Shown in pieces: positions 18,283 to 27,001 of a stretch of 64,000 nucleotides of DNA. This stretch comes from WRGT01 sp942493035. GTDB taxonomy: Bacteria; Spirochaetota; UBA4802; UBA5550. Location of the stretch: assembly GCA_942493035.1 (NCBI GenBank), contig OW818666.1, forward strand, positions 3,286,001-3,350,000. The letters run 5' to 3'. The notes beneath the pieces are model-generated. The model saw only the letters and a program-made list of their open reading frames with translations, ran no database searches and was not told the DNA's origin. Position 1 is the first letter of the stretch. Each line of letters begins with the position of its first letter. Position numbers and translations under genes: made by a program.

Positions 18283-19520
18283 ACTCTGCTCCTGTATTCC
18301 TTTATAACATCTTTATAAACATCAAGGGTGTTCTTAGCCGCAACTGACCAGGCAAAATTCTGAACGGCCCATTTACGCCCGTTTTTACCCATCTTCTCGC
18401 GCAGTTTTTTATTCTTCAGAAGTTTCATAATCCCGTCTTTCAGCGCCACTGGATCCATTGGTGGAACAAGTATTCCGCAGTCAGGCGATACTACCTCTTT
18501 GAGCGAACCTGCAGTTGTAACTACAACAGGGGTCTGACACGACATAGCTTCAACCGCCGGGAGTCCAAAACCCTCAAACAATGAAGACATGACAAGAATA
18601 GTTTTACGGCTGTATATGCTCACAAGCTGATCATAGCTCAGCTTCCCTGTAAACTTCACTCTATGTTCCAGTTTATACTTTTTGATAAGATCACCGGCTG
18701 TCATCTTCTTCGGAGGACCGTCATCTACTATAGTGAGTGTAACTTCTTCCGGAAGCATAGTCATGGCCTCGAAAAGATAAACAAGTCCCTTCTTGGTATC
18801 CTCGGTGTTCCCGACAAAGAGAAGAGCATTCTCCTCACGCGGTTCACCGGTATTCTGAAACATTTCCACGTCCATGCCGTTGTAGACGACAGAGACTCTC
18901 TCTTTCTTAACCCTGAATGCTTTCTTCAGCTCATCAACCCCTTCATGAAAAGAGGTAATAATCCTGTCGACTCTTCTGATTACAAAGCCCTGCATAACAA
19001 GGGGATAGAAAAGAATCGTTGTAGTCTTGTCCCATATTCCCCAGTTCCTCTGAAGGTCCGCCTCACGGTCTTTAGTTAGAGGGTGATGAACCGTAGTCAC
19101 GATGGGTATACCATAGCCCTTCATAGGAACAGTAGCCCATCCCAATGATTGTATATCATGAATAAGATCGTATCTTTTTGTTTTTAAAATTTTCTCAAGA
19201 GCGAAAAATGCCCTGAAACTGAATGTCTCCATCTCGGGGAAGAGATGAAGCCGTGTTAAAACATAATCGATAAAGTTCCATGGAGAGAATATTCTTTTCA
19301 GCTTTTCAAGAGGGATATCTTTTGTCTTGATAGACCAGATATTAAGGTTCTCGATTTTATAGACAATTGCCCAATCTTCAAGAGGATCGGGATATGGAGG
19401 GCCCACCATGACGTCCACGGTCACGCCAAGCTTTGCAAGCTCTTTTGTAAGATTGTAAATGTATATCCCCTGCCCTCCGCAGTAGGGATTACCTCTGTAA
19501 CCAAGAATTAAAACTCTCAT
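18279..19520 (-). CDS. Glycosyltransferase, GT4 family (first of a tandem pair)
   Basis: 413 residues, paralogue of the next gene downstream. N-terminal YRGNPYCGGQGIYIYNLTKE and C-terminal SLFEGFGLPAVEA carry the GT4 signatures, and the body keeps the same blocks (PYPDP, FPEMETFSFRAFF, HHPLTKDRE). It starts 18 bases after the end of the four-helix membrane protein gene, so all four genes (membrane protein, GT4, GT4, methyltransferase) are probably one operon. Two successive sugar transfers in one pathway are a reasonable inference. Confidence 0.92.
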   Translation of the reverse strand: MRVLILGYRGNPYCGGQGIYIYNLTKELAKLGVTVDVMVGPPYPDPLEDWAIVYKIENLNIWSIKTKDIPLEKLKRIFSPWNFIDYVLTRLHLFPEMETFSFRAFFALEKILKTKRYDLIHDIQSLGWATVPMKGYGIPIVTTVHHPLTKDREADLQRNWGIWDKTTTILFYPLVMQGFVIRRVDRIITSFHEGVDELKKAFRVKKERVSVVYNGMDVEMFQNTGEPREENALLFVGNTEDTKKGLVYLFEAMTMLPEEVTLTIVDDGPPKKMTAGDLIKKYKLEHRVKFTGKLSYDQLVSIYSRKTILVMSSLFEGFGLPAVEAMSCQTPVVVTTAGSLKEVVSPDCGILVPPMDPVALKDGIMKLLKNKKLREKMGKNGRKWAVQNFAWSVAAKNTLDVYKDVIKEYRSRV

Positions 19521-19538
19521 TTTATCTTCGTTATTCTT

Positions 19539-20015
19539 TTATTTTTTATTAGGAATAAGAGTCGATCTGGTTGTGATAATTGCCATCCCTACCCAGAACA
19601 CCGCACCAAGAACCACAGCAGATATAACAAGTGCAGGTATTGCAAGCGCCCAGAAGCTTCTCACATAAACACCGTATATCATCAGTGCAGCAAGTGCAGC
19701 AGTGATAAGGCAGAGGAACACAGCCTTGATTTTTGAATTATCTTTTTTTTCAACGATTTCAGGCATTGGGGGTACCACCTTTATAGTCAATATTATCCAT
19801 CCTATCCAGAACCCTGTGCAGAGTACAAAAACTGCAACTGCAGCAAGAGGTATTGCTACGGCATAGAACGTCATAGTTTCGAGATCATTAAGCTTAACGT
19901 CTTTAAACATTTCAAAACCATGATAGTTTAAAATAAAAATTGAGAAGACACTCAATCCGAAAAGAGCTGCAGACAGTAGAACCGCCAGATAGCCCCAGAT
20001 TTTTGCTCTAGGCAT
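19539..20015 (-). CDS. Four-helix membrane protein with internal duplication, unknown function
   Basis: 158 residues with four predicted membrane segments (about residues 9-28, 51-76, 93-113 and 117-146). The second and fourth resemble each other: AVAIPLAAVAVFVL then GFWIGWIILTI, against ALAIPALVISAVVLG then FWVGMAIITT. A two-helix unit has therefore probably been duplicated. A CGGGG ribosome-binding site precedes the start. I do not recognise a family. It leads the glycosyltransferase/methyltransferase operon, so a role near the membrane in glycan assembly is possible but unproven. Confidence 0.7.
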   Translation of the reverse strand: MPRAKIWGYLAVLLSAALFGLSVFSIFILNYHGFEMFKDVKLNDLETMTFYAVAIPLAAVAVFVLCTGFWIGWIILTIKVVPPMPEIVEKKDNSKIKAVFLCLITAALAALMIYGVYVRSFWALAIPALVISAVVLGAVFWVGMAIITTRSTLIPNKK

Positions 20016-20228
20016 AATTTTGCCCCGTTATGTATGATTTTTATACAACTCTGACAGGCTAATTTTACAAATTCAGATGTCAACTTTAATATTCTTCACA
20101 TTTTCATAATTAAAAATGCCGTGAATATTATAAATTTACATCTATTCGTCAACTGATGGTGAAATTACCCAATGCTGCAACCAATGTCATTAAGTTAAGG
20201 GATTTGGCAATCCCGGAACTTTACACAT

Positions 20229-20343
20229 AGCCCCCTAAATCCCCCGGAGGGGGACTTAAAGACATTGTTTTGAAAAAATTATATCAAAAATGAATGAATT
20301 TGCGATTTTTTTTGAAGTCCCCCTCCGGGGGATTTAGGGGGCT
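20229..20343. repeat. Family C paired inverted repeat, copy 1
   Basis: Two perfectly complementary 29-base arms (20,229-20,257 and 20,315-20,343; core CTAAATCCCCCGGAGGGGGA) enclose a 57-base AT-rich spacer, so the transcript could fold into a long stem. Each arm is itself partly palindromic around CCCCCGGAGGGGG. A second such pair is at 52,344-52,447 and a single arm at 35,104-35,132. It lies in the 810-base gene-free gap 20,016-20,825. Confidence 0.88.
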
Positions 20344-20400
20344 GAGCATTTGGTGCTGCAAAATGAAGCATGAAGAACTTAGAACCTCTTAACTTAATGA

Positions 20401-20729
20401 CATTGCCACCGCAACCCGGCCACGGCGAGGGTTAATAAAACCGGCTTTTGAACAATTACATAAATTTTAAACAGAGAATAGTTATTCCATTGACATTATA
20501 ATAGTAAACCTTGTAGAAGTACGAAATTGTAATGGTATTTTTTTCACCAGCTGCAATGAATAATTACACTTTAGTGTAGAGTCTCTTTTTTTATGAAAAC
20601 TTAAATGTATATAAAGTTTTTTTGTTGAATTTGTTAATTCTTAAGGTTTTAATAAAATTATCAGAAGTAAAAATTACAGGTGCTCATAAACTGCCGGGGA
20701 TATAATGCCACAGGTTTTTGAGTAGATAC
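20401..20729. repeat. Two degenerate family A elements
   Basis: CCACCGCAACCCGGCCACGG with ACCGGCTTTTGAACAATTAC (20,402-20,459) and GTGCTCATAAACTGCCGGGG with GGTTTTTGAGTAGATAC (20,679-20,729) keep the element ends (CTCATAAAC... and ...TTTTTGAG) but have lost most of the central hairpin. Nothing else is visible in 20,344-20,825. Confidence 0.45.
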
Positions 20730-20825
20730 ATATTATTTTTATAATTAATACTCACTGATAACATATTTTACAGAATTTTTCACAGATTTCTGACGATAAA
20801 TAATAAAGAGATATAAATAATTAAA

Positions 20826-21179
20826 ATGGTCATGAGAATGAAAATAACAACTGAGATGAAGGATGAATTTGTACTAATTAATGTAAAAGGTACACTTTCA
20901 ATCGAAAATATATCCCCTTTTGAAACTCTATTGAACAAATATGTAGATGAGAAAAAACATATACTTATAGATCTTTCAGAAATGACATTCATCGACAGTT
21001 CGTCTCTTGGAATTATTGTTGTTTATTATACAAAATCTGAAAAGAATAACAAACACTTCTCGCTGATCAATATAAATGGCGACATTATGCAGATGTTTAA
21101 AATCACCGGCCTTGACAAAAGAATCAAGATTTTCGATAATCTTGACGCAGCAACAAAAGCCCTCGATTTCAGCAAATAG
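20826..21179 (+). CDS. STAS-domain anti-sigma factor antagonist
   Basis: 117 residues, a single STAS domain as in SpoIIAA and RsbV. The signature DLSEMTFIDSSSLGIIV holds the serine that a partner anti-sigma kinase would phosphorylate (residues 58-60). In this family the unphosphorylated form binds the anti-sigma factor and frees sigma, and an RsbU/SpoIIE phosphatase reverses the phosphorylation. Such a phosphatase is at 13,854-15,923; no RsbW-type kinase is in the window. No convincing ribosome-binding site precedes the start, so M3 or M5 are also possible starts. pth follows 20 bases downstream. Confidence 0.9.
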   Translation: MVMRMKITTEMKDEFVLINVKGTLSIENISPFETLLNKYVDEKKHILIDLSEMTFIDSSSLGIIVVYYTKSEKNNKHFSLININGDIMQMFKITGLDKRIKIFDNLDAATKALDFSK

Positions 21180-21199
21180 CACTTCAGGAGTTTCAGCAG

Positions 21200-21733
21200 G
21201 TGAAAATTCTCGCATTTCTAGGAAATCCCGGTACAAAATATAGCCGGACCAGGCATAATATCGGATTTATGGCTGGAGAAAAATTTGCTGAACTCAACAG
21301 TATAAAAATAAACAAAAAAAACTTTCTGTCAGAAACCGGAACCGGTAAAATTGAGGGTGTAGATGTACTTCTGCTCTTCCCTCAGACATATATGAATGAG
21401 AGCGGAAAAGCAGTAAAAAAAGCCATGGATTTCTACGGAGAGAAACATTCCAGCCTTATCGTATTCCATGATGAACTTGAACTGAAATTTGGTGATGTTA
21501 AAACAAAATTTGCCGGCGGCCACAAAGGACATAACGGCATACGATCAATAATAACAGAAACAGGAAGCGCCGATTTTCACAGAATCCGTTTTGGAATAGG
21601 CCGTCCGGAAAACGAAGCAATGTCTGTATCTGACCATGTGCTGTCGAAATTCTCCCCTGAAGAGATGACCGAAATCGAAAAGATGATGCCGGAAGTCATG
21701 AAGATACTCCATACTTTTTTAAACGAAGATTAA
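21200..21733 (+). CDS. pth: Peptidyl-tRNA hydrolase
   Basis: 177 residues starting at GTG with TCAGGAG upstream. The bacterial Pth signatures are complete: FLGNPGTKYSRTRHNIGF with the catalytic His19 and the conserved Asn, QTYMNESGKAV, FHDELEL with the catalytic Asp, and GGHKGHNGIRSI. The enzyme releases peptides from peptidyl-tRNAs that drop off the ribosome and is essential in bacteria. Length is slightly short of the usual 185-195 residues, the C-terminal helix being brief. Probably co-transcribed with the STAS gene. Confidence 0.97.
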   Translation: MKILAFLGNPGTKYSRTRHNIGFMAGEKFAELNSIKINKKNFLSETGTGKIEGVDVLLLFPQTYMNESGKAVKKAMDFYGEKHSSLIVFHDELELKFGDVKTKFAGGHKGHNGIRSIITETGSADFHRIRFGIGRPENEAMSVSDHVLSKFSPEEMTEIEKMMPEVMKILHTFLNED

Positions 21734-22012
21734 ACTTTCTGCTGCATTAAATACCTGTTTTCTCTAAAAATATCAGATACAATATCTATTTTTAAAAAAC
21801 ACAATCCCTGTTAAAAATGATAAAATCCTCTTGCTTTAATCCCAGTAATTAGTTATTTTATAAATACTCAGTTTACTCTGGAATCCGGAAAATAAAAAAT
21901 ACAGGTAACATTCAGATAATAAAGATGCCTTAATTTTTTAATATATTTTATATTCAAATTATAAAATAAAACTCCCGCGAGAGAGTAACTAACGTAAGAA
22001 TTTGGAGGAACA

Positions 22013-22624
22013 ATGTTTCTAAGATTTTTAATATCACTAATTATAGGTATAGCTGCAGGGAAAATTTTTCACTTCTTCCTCTTTTTCTTTTTTAACAGCT
22101 ATCTCATCTCCATCCTTGTGGGTATTCTTGCATATTATCTCACATACAGATCCCTTAAATACATAGTAACCAGAAAAGGCTCAAAGGTAATTTTGAATGA
22201 TCCGTTCAAAGCAGTAGCAAGTGAAAAAGCTGTCAGAGAGGGGATGGAAAAACTGAAAAGCTTAAGAAGCAATACACGCATGATTACAGATAACAGCGTT
22301 GCTTCTAAAGTGGTTGATATATGCAAAACCGGCGCCGAGATATTTGACTACCTTGGTAAAAATCCTGATGATATTTCCAAAGCCCGCCAGTTTATAAATT
22401 ACTATCTCGATGCCACTGAAAAAATTGTAAATCAGTATATAGAACTATCAGCACGAAAAGACAAAACCAAAGAGATTGAAGACTCTCTTAAAAGAGTGGA
22501 AGAGATGCTTGATTCGATCAAGGAGACTTATTCCAAACAGCTGCACAATCTTCTTGAAGACGATCTTCTTGATCTGAATACAGAAATTTCTGTTCTCGAA
22601 AAAACAATGAAATACGAAGGGTAG
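22013..22624 (+). CDS. XpaC-like membrane protein
   Basis: 203 residues. Two hydrophobic helices lie in the first 52 residues; the rest is helical and coiled, with KAVREGMEKLKSLR near residue 70 and a charged C-terminal segment, as in the XpaC (5-bromo-4-chloroindolyl phosphate hydrolysis) family. GGAGG stands just before the start. The telA-like gene follows, and an XpaC-TelA pair is a recurring arrangement in bacteria. The biochemical function of the family is unsettled. The upstream gap 21,734-22,012 has nothing I can name. Confidence 0.72.
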   Translation: MFLRFLISLIIGIAAGKIFHFFLFFFFNSYLISILVGILAYYLTYRSLKYIVTRKGSKVILNDPFKAVASEKAVREGMEKLKSLRSNTRMITDNSVASKVVDICKTGAEIFDYLGKNPDDISKARQFINYYLDATEKIVNQYIELSARKDKTKEIEDSLKRVEEMLDSIKETYSKQLHNLLEDDLLDLNTEISVLEKTMKYEG

Positions 22625-22640
22625 AATCTGAAAGTTCACA

Positions 22641-22748
22641 AAAATAGTTATAAAGTTCTCTTCCGCCGAACATTATGCTCTGCGGAAAAAATGTATGTAC
22701 TCATAAGCTGATAATAAAATTTATTTCCACTTTATGAGCAATTAAAAA
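22641..22748. repeat. Family A-like element between xpaC and telA
   Basis: The segment has AGTTCTCTTCCGCCGAAC, then TGCTCTGCGGAAAAAATG, then ACTCATAAGCTG and a closing TTTATGAGCAATTA. The TTCCGC / GCGGAA arms pair, and the CTCATAA and TGAGCAATTA ends match the family. Confidence 0.45.
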
Positions 22749-22802
22749 CAATATAGAAATTTTTTAGAAATTAAGTTAATAATAAACATATCGGAGGGTA
22801 CA

Positions 22803-23903
22803 ATGGAAGGAGCAGCAGTTCAGGAGTTAAAAAAAGAGCCGACATTAAATGAGCTTACAGGCGATCAGAAACAGAAAGTTGAACAGATAATGGCGCAGAT
22901 AGATGTGAATGACTCCCAGGGTATCATTCAGTTCGGTGTTGGCGCACAGACTAATATTTCAAATTTCGCAGACAGCATTCTCGATCAGGTGAAGGCAAAA
23001 GATGCAGGTGAGGCCGGAGCAGTTCTTACAGACCTGATGCTTACTGTACAGAAGATTGATGTAGATTCTCTTTCAAACGAAAGCCTTATGTCAAAGATTC
23101 CACTTCTGGGGAATCTCTTCGCCGGTGCAAAAAAGTTTATAGCGCAGTATCAATCCATAGAGCATCACATTGAAGAGATAACTGACGAGATGACCAAGGC
23201 AAGAATGCAGCTTCTGAAAGATATTACGCTTCTTGATGCTCTATACGAAAAAAATAAAGAATACCTCACCGAGCTTGATATCTATATACTTGCAGGTGAA
23301 CTTAAACTTAAAGAGCTTAACGAAAAAACACTCCCTGAAGTTAAAGCCAAGGCTGCAGCATCAAATGATACGCTTGACGCACAGAAGGTGCAGGACCTTT
23401 CACAGATGATCAACAGATTCGAAAAGAAAGTTCACGACCTTAAACTGAGCAGAATGATTTCAATTCAGACCCTGCCGCAGGTGAGACTTATACAGAACAA
23501 TGATCAGCTGCTTGTGGAAAAAATTCAGAGTTCAATACTCAATACAATTCCGCTATGGAAGAATCAGATCGTTATAGCCATAAGTCTTTTCAGGCAGAAA
23601 AAAGCTCTTGAGCTTCAGAAAGAGGTTTCACAGACAACAAACGATCTTCTTACAAAAAACTCCGAACTTCTTAAGACCAGCAGTATAGAGGTTGCGAAAG
23701 AATCTGAAAAAGGAATAGTTGAAATCGAAACACTGAAAAAAGTTCATGATAATCTCATTTCTACAATAGATGAAACTCTAAAGATTCAGGCAGAGGGGAA
23801 AACCAAACGCGCTCAGGCCGAAATTGAAATCCAGAAACTCGAAGATGATCTGAAGAAAAAACTGGCTCAGGTAAAAGACTCCGGCGCACCGCTTAAACTG
23901 TAA
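22803..23903 (+). CDS. TelA-family toxic anion resistance protein
   Basis: 366 residues, almost all alpha-helical, matching the TelA/KlaA family along its length: IIQFGVGAQTNISNFADSIL near the start, SKIPLLGNLFAGAKKFIAQY in the middle, then the long helical TEITDEM/LLDALYEKN type region and a coiled-coil tail. GGAGGG precedes the start. The family is named after tellurite resistance, but many members act in envelope stress or in resistance to membrane-active compounds, so the true substrate is unclear. It forms a two-gene unit with the XpaC-like gene 178 bases upstream. Confidence 0.88.
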   Translation: MEGAAVQELKKEPTLNELTGDQKQKVEQIMAQIDVNDSQGIIQFGVGAQTNISNFADSILDQVKAKDAGEAGAVLTDLMLTVQKIDVDSLSNESLMSKIPLLGNLFAGAKKFIAQYQSIEHHIEEITDEMTKARMQLLKDITLLDALYEKNKEYLTELDIYILAGELKLKELNEKTLPEVKAKAAASNDTLDAQKVQDLSQMINRFEKKVHDLKLSRMISIQTLPQVRLIQNNDQLLVEKIQSSILNTIPLWKNQIVIAISLFRQKKALELQKEVSQTTNDLLTKNSELLKTSSIEVAKESEKGIVEIETLKKVHDNLISTIDETLKIQAEGKTKRAQAEIEIQKLEDDLKKKLAQVKDSGAPLKL

Positions 23904-23928
23904 AATATAGAAACCTGTCCCGATATTC

Positions 23929-23953
23929 CCTTCCCCATTTTTGTTGGGGAAGG
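23929..23953 (+). terminator. Hairpin after telA
   Basis: Arms CCTTCCCCA (23,929-23,937) and TGGGGAAGG (23,945-23,953) with a loop of 7 T-rich bases, 26 bases after the telA stop. No T-run follows, so termination is uncertain; it may be another dispersed hairpin. Confidence 0.4.
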
Positions 23954-24022
23954 TGCCCAGCGGGCGGATGGGGAGGGCGTGAGGAGCTAAACAATATTTT
24001 AAGATATAATAAGGAGTAAGCC

Positions 24023-24562
24023 ATGAAAGTTCTTGTCCCGCTTGCTGAAGGCTTTGAAGAGATTGAAGCTGTAACTATAATAGATTTACTCCGGCGTTCA
24101 GGTATAGAAACAGTCACGGCTGCTCTTACTTCAAATCCGGTTAAAGGTTCTCACGGGATAACAGTTACTGCAGATGAAATTTTTGATGAAAAATCCGATT
24201 TTGATGCAATTGTACTGCCGGGAGGTATGCCCGGAAGCAAAAATTTAAAAAATGATCCGCGCATAATTAATATTATAAGAAGAATTAACCGTTCCGGAGG
24301 CCTCACTGCAGCAATATGCGCGGCGCCAATTGTACTTTCCGAAGCAGGAGTACTGAAAAACAGAAAATTCACCTGTTATCCCGGATACGAAAAAGATATT
24401 CCTGAAGGAATTCACATTAAAGAACATGTCGTTATAGACGGATCGATTATTACCGGAATGGGAGCCGGACCAGCCCCTTTATTTACTCTGAAAATCATTG
24501 AATACCTGAAAGATAAAGAAACAGCCCAACGGATTAAAGAACAGATAATAGGATTCTGGTAA
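24023..24562 (+). CDS. DJ-1/PfpI family protein
   Basis: 179 residues, a single DJ-1/PfpI domain. GFEEIEAV supplies the conserved Glu, VLPGGMPGSKNL the glycine loop, and TAAICAAP the nucleophile-elbow Cys99. The layout is that of the YajL/ThiJ group, proposed to act as a chaperone, glyoxalase or deglycase against oxidative or carbonyl stress; which of these applies cannot be told. AAGGAG lies 8 bases before the start. Confidence 0.92.
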   Translation: MKVLVPLAEGFEEIEAVTIIDLLRRSGIETVTAALTSNPVKGSHGITVTADEIFDEKSDFDAIVLPGGMPGSKNLKNDPRIINIIRRINRSGGLTAAICAAPIVLSEAGVLKNRKFTCYPGYEKDIPEGIHIKEHVVIDGSIITGMGAGPAPLFTLKIIEYLKDKETAQRIKEQIIGFW

Positions 24563-24682
24563 TTCGATTTTTAATTATAATCTTGACATATATCTGCCGA
24601 TATTTTATAAAAGTACGAAAGTGTTTAGAAAATATGTAATTTTTCATATATTTTTAAATTTATAATATAGAAAGTAGAAACC

Positions 24683-25702
24683 ATGGGAATAAATCCATTT
24701 AAAGACTCCAATCTTAATGATCTTCAGCAGAATGTCACAGACTTTCTCGTTGATCATTTTGTCGATAAAAAACATAGAGTCAGAACTCTCTGGAAGCGTT
24801 TTAATGACAAAGGGAATGAACGTATTACCGTTATGTTTATCCCTCATACCGAAAAGAAAATAGTAAACTTTCATATATCTATCTTCACTGTATCATCCAT
24901 TGCGGCATTCATTTTCATAACAGTAATAGTAACATCTGTACTAATAATAAATCACTCATCTACAGTTAAAGAAGTTTCAATTTTAAAAAGAGACGGCAGT
25001 GATTCAAAAGTACAGATTAAGATCTATAAAGAAGAGATAAACAAGCTATACGATATATTCCAGAAATTCAAACCCGAGTTAACATATTTATACTCACTTA
25101 CTCCCGACAGCAACATCGATTCACTCTGGGCAAAGGGGGGGGAGAATAACCCGAATCCTAATCCCAACCTGACCGAAAATGATCCGAATGTCCCTTCAAT
25201 GGAACTTCTTAATATTCAGGAAGTTAAGCAGGAGCTTGAAACAACAAGAGATGTTGTAGGTAAAATTAAAAACTTCCTCAATTACAGAAAAAAGATAATC
25301 GAAAATACACCTTCGATATGGCCCGTAGAAGGTTATATTGTATCAAGATACGGATATAGAAACTCGCCTTATTCTTTTGAAACCGAATTCCACCATGGAA
25401 TTGACATAGAGACTTTTCCCTGTTCAGAGATTAAATCAACGGCTCCCGGGAATGTAAGTGAGATCAGATGGGATCCGTCACTTGGACTTACAGTTTCAAT
25501 CCGTCACAAATACGGATTCATAACTTCATACAGCCATTGCCAGAGAGTAGCAGTTGAAGTAGGACAGAAAGTTCTTAAAGGCGAAGTTATCGGCTATACA
25601 GGTAAAACAGGTAAAACCACTGAATATATCTGCTACTATCAGGTTAAAATCGGAACAGAGTTTGTAGATCCCATGCCTTATCTGAACAGAATATCGAGAT
25701 AA
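24683..25702 (+). CDS. Membrane-anchored M23-fold protein, probably not catalytic
   Basis: 339 residues: a cytoplasmic N-terminal stretch, one membrane helix (about residues 70-94), a linker with a low-complexity NPNPNPN segment, and a C-terminal LytM/M23 domain (about 212-335). The first zinc motif is present (HHGIDIE) and so is YSHCQRV, but where active enzymes have PHLHYEV this protein has YICYYQV. The HxH metal and catalytic histidines are therefore gone. It is expected to bind peptidoglycan or to activate an amidase, as EnvC and NlpD do, rather than cut; that is inference from the lost residues. The gene ends before a strong terminator. Confidence 0.87.
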   Translation: MGINPFKDSNLNDLQQNVTDFLVDHFVDKKHRVRTLWKRFNDKGNERITVMFIPHTEKKIVNFHISIFTVSSIAAFIFITVIVTSVLIINHSSTVKEVSILKRDGSDSKVQIKIYKEEINKLYDIFQKFKPELTYLYSLTPDSNIDSLWAKGGENNPNPNPNLTENDPNVPSMELLNIQEVKQELETTRDVVGKIKNFLNYRKKIIENTPSIWPVEGYIVSRYGYRNSPYSFETEFHHGIDIETFPCSEIKSTAPGNVSEIRWDPSLGLTVSIRHKYGFITSYSHCQRVAVEVGQKVLKGEVIGYTGKTGKTTEYICYYQVKIGTEFVDPMPYLNRISR

Positions 25703-25753
25703 CACTTATCCATTCCATCTTTTTTATATCCGGTTGAATTTATAACTAAAAAT

Positions 25754-25860
25754 CTCCCGGCCTTCGGCCACCCTCTTTGATAAAGAGGGTTTGACTTAAT
25801 GTATTCCTTAACCCCCTTTATCAAAGGGGGATGTATAGCGAAGCTATACGGGGGGATTTG
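25754..25860. repeat. Cluster of small palindromes after the M23 gene
   Basis: Complementary pieces CCTCTTTGATAAAGAGGG and CCCCCTTTATCAAAGGGGG, then GTATAGCGAAGCTATAC, lie in sequence. They look like dispersed hairpins: the last resembles GCGTATGCGAAGCATACGC at 49,027 and GTATACGAAGCATAC near 55,165. Confidence 0.5.
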
Positions 25861-25911
25861 GAAAGTTTATTCAACGAAATGCTTTCACTATATTTAAAAA
25901 TTATATCATTA

Positions 25912-25966
25912 CATTTATATAACAGAAAAAGACCGGAGTTACCGGTCTTTTTCTGTTATATAAATG
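25912..25966. terminator. Bidirectional terminator with perfect 25-bp arms
   Basis: The arms (25,912-25,936 and 25,942-25,966) are perfectly complementary over 25 bases around a 5-base loop AGTTA. The GACCGG/CCGGTC core is flanked by A/T runs, giving AAAAAGACCGG... and ...CCGGTCTTTTT on both strands. It lies between the convergent M23 and fliM genes and should stop transcription from both. Confidence 0.9.
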
Positions 25967-25975
25967 TTTTAAATG

Positions 25976-27001
25976 CTAGAAGTCATCTTCGCTTCTGCTT
26001 GATGTAAGGAGTTCATCAGGTACATCTTCAATTCTATCTCCAATTTTAACAGCAAGCCTGTTGGACACAAGACCCGGAGTGCACTTGTATTTTTTTCTTC
26101 CTCCGATGGTCAGAGTCATATCATCGCCGACTCTTGTATCGGGAAGCTTAATAACATCTCCGGGACGAAGCCCCAGTACTTCCTGAACAGTAACCTTTGC
26201 ACTACCTATCTGAGCTACAACAGGGAGGGTTACATTTTCAAGTCTTCCCTGAATAATGGAGAGGTTTTCATCAGTCGCACCCTTCCTGATACTTGAATAC
26301 ATATATTGAGCTGAGAGTTTTGAAATTATCGGTTCAATGGAGATATAGGGAATACAAAGGTTCGTCATCCCCTCTACCTCCCCTACTTTTGTTTCAAGTG
26401 TTATTAAAACAACCATGTCGTTTGGCGGTACTATCTGCGCAAACTGCGGATTTGTTTCAATGTTTCCAAGCCTTGGTCGAAGGTCTATTACGTTAGACCA
26501 TGCTTCGCGGAGATTACCGAGAATCCTTACAATGATACCCTCCATTACTGAAAGCTCAATATCTGTAAGTTCACGGCTTATTTTTGTAGCCTCTCCAAGA
26601 CCTCCGAAAAGTTTATCTATAATAGTAAATGTAATAGACGGGTCAATTTCAAGAACCGCAGAACCCTTAAGCGGATCCATATTTATTACTGCAAGAGTAG
26701 TCGGGTTAGGAATAGATCTTATAAACTCCTCGTAAGTCAACTGGTCAACAGACGCAACGTGAACGCCAACAAGGGCACGGAGCTGCGCAGAAAGAGCTGT
26801 TGTAGTAAGACGGGCGAAAGTCTCATGCATCATCTGCAGGGTACGTATATGATCCTTTGAAAACTTGTCAGGTCTGCGAAAGTCATAAATCTTGACTTTT
26901 TTCTGCTCTTTGACTGCCGTATAGTCTGTCGTATCCACCTCGCCGGTGGATATGGCGGTCAACAGGGCATCTATCTCATCCTGCGATAATATTTCTGTCA
27001 T
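25976..27001 (-). CDS. fliM: Flagellar motor switch protein FliM
   Basis: 341 residues from the ATG at 27,001, where the protein begins with the conserved MTEILSQDEIDALLTAI, the N-terminal segment that binds phosphorylated CheY. The middle domain holds the FliG-binding region around LRALVGVHVASVDQLTYEEF, and the C-terminal SpoA-type domain is present with VTVQEVLGLRPGDVIKL. FliM sits in the C-ring and with FliG and FliN sets the direction of rotation. The upstream gene ends in ATGA over this start, so the two are translationally coupled. No other C-ring or export genes are nearby; motAB is 31 kb away. Confidence 0.97.
   Translation of the reverse strand: MTEILSQDEIDALLTAISTGEVDTTDYTAVKEQKKVKIYDFRRPDKFSKDHIRTLQMMHETFARLTTTALSAQLRALVGVHVASVDQLTYEEFIRSIPNPTTLAVINMDPLKGSAVLEIDPSITFTIIDKLFGGLGEATKISRELTDIELSVMEGIIVRILGNLREAWSNVIDLRPRLGNIETNPQFAQIVPPNDMVVLITLETKVGEVEGMTNLCIPYISIEPIISKLSAQYMYSSIRKGATDENLSIIQGRLENVTLPVVAQIGSAKVTVQEVLGLRPGDVIKLPDTRVGDDMTLTIGGRKKYKCTPGLVSNRLAVKIGDRIEDVPDELLTSSRSEDDF

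Noticed and set aside
20229..20343. CRISPR-like repeat pair
   Set aside because: The two units are inverted relative to each other, only two, and there is no regular spacer series or cas gene.
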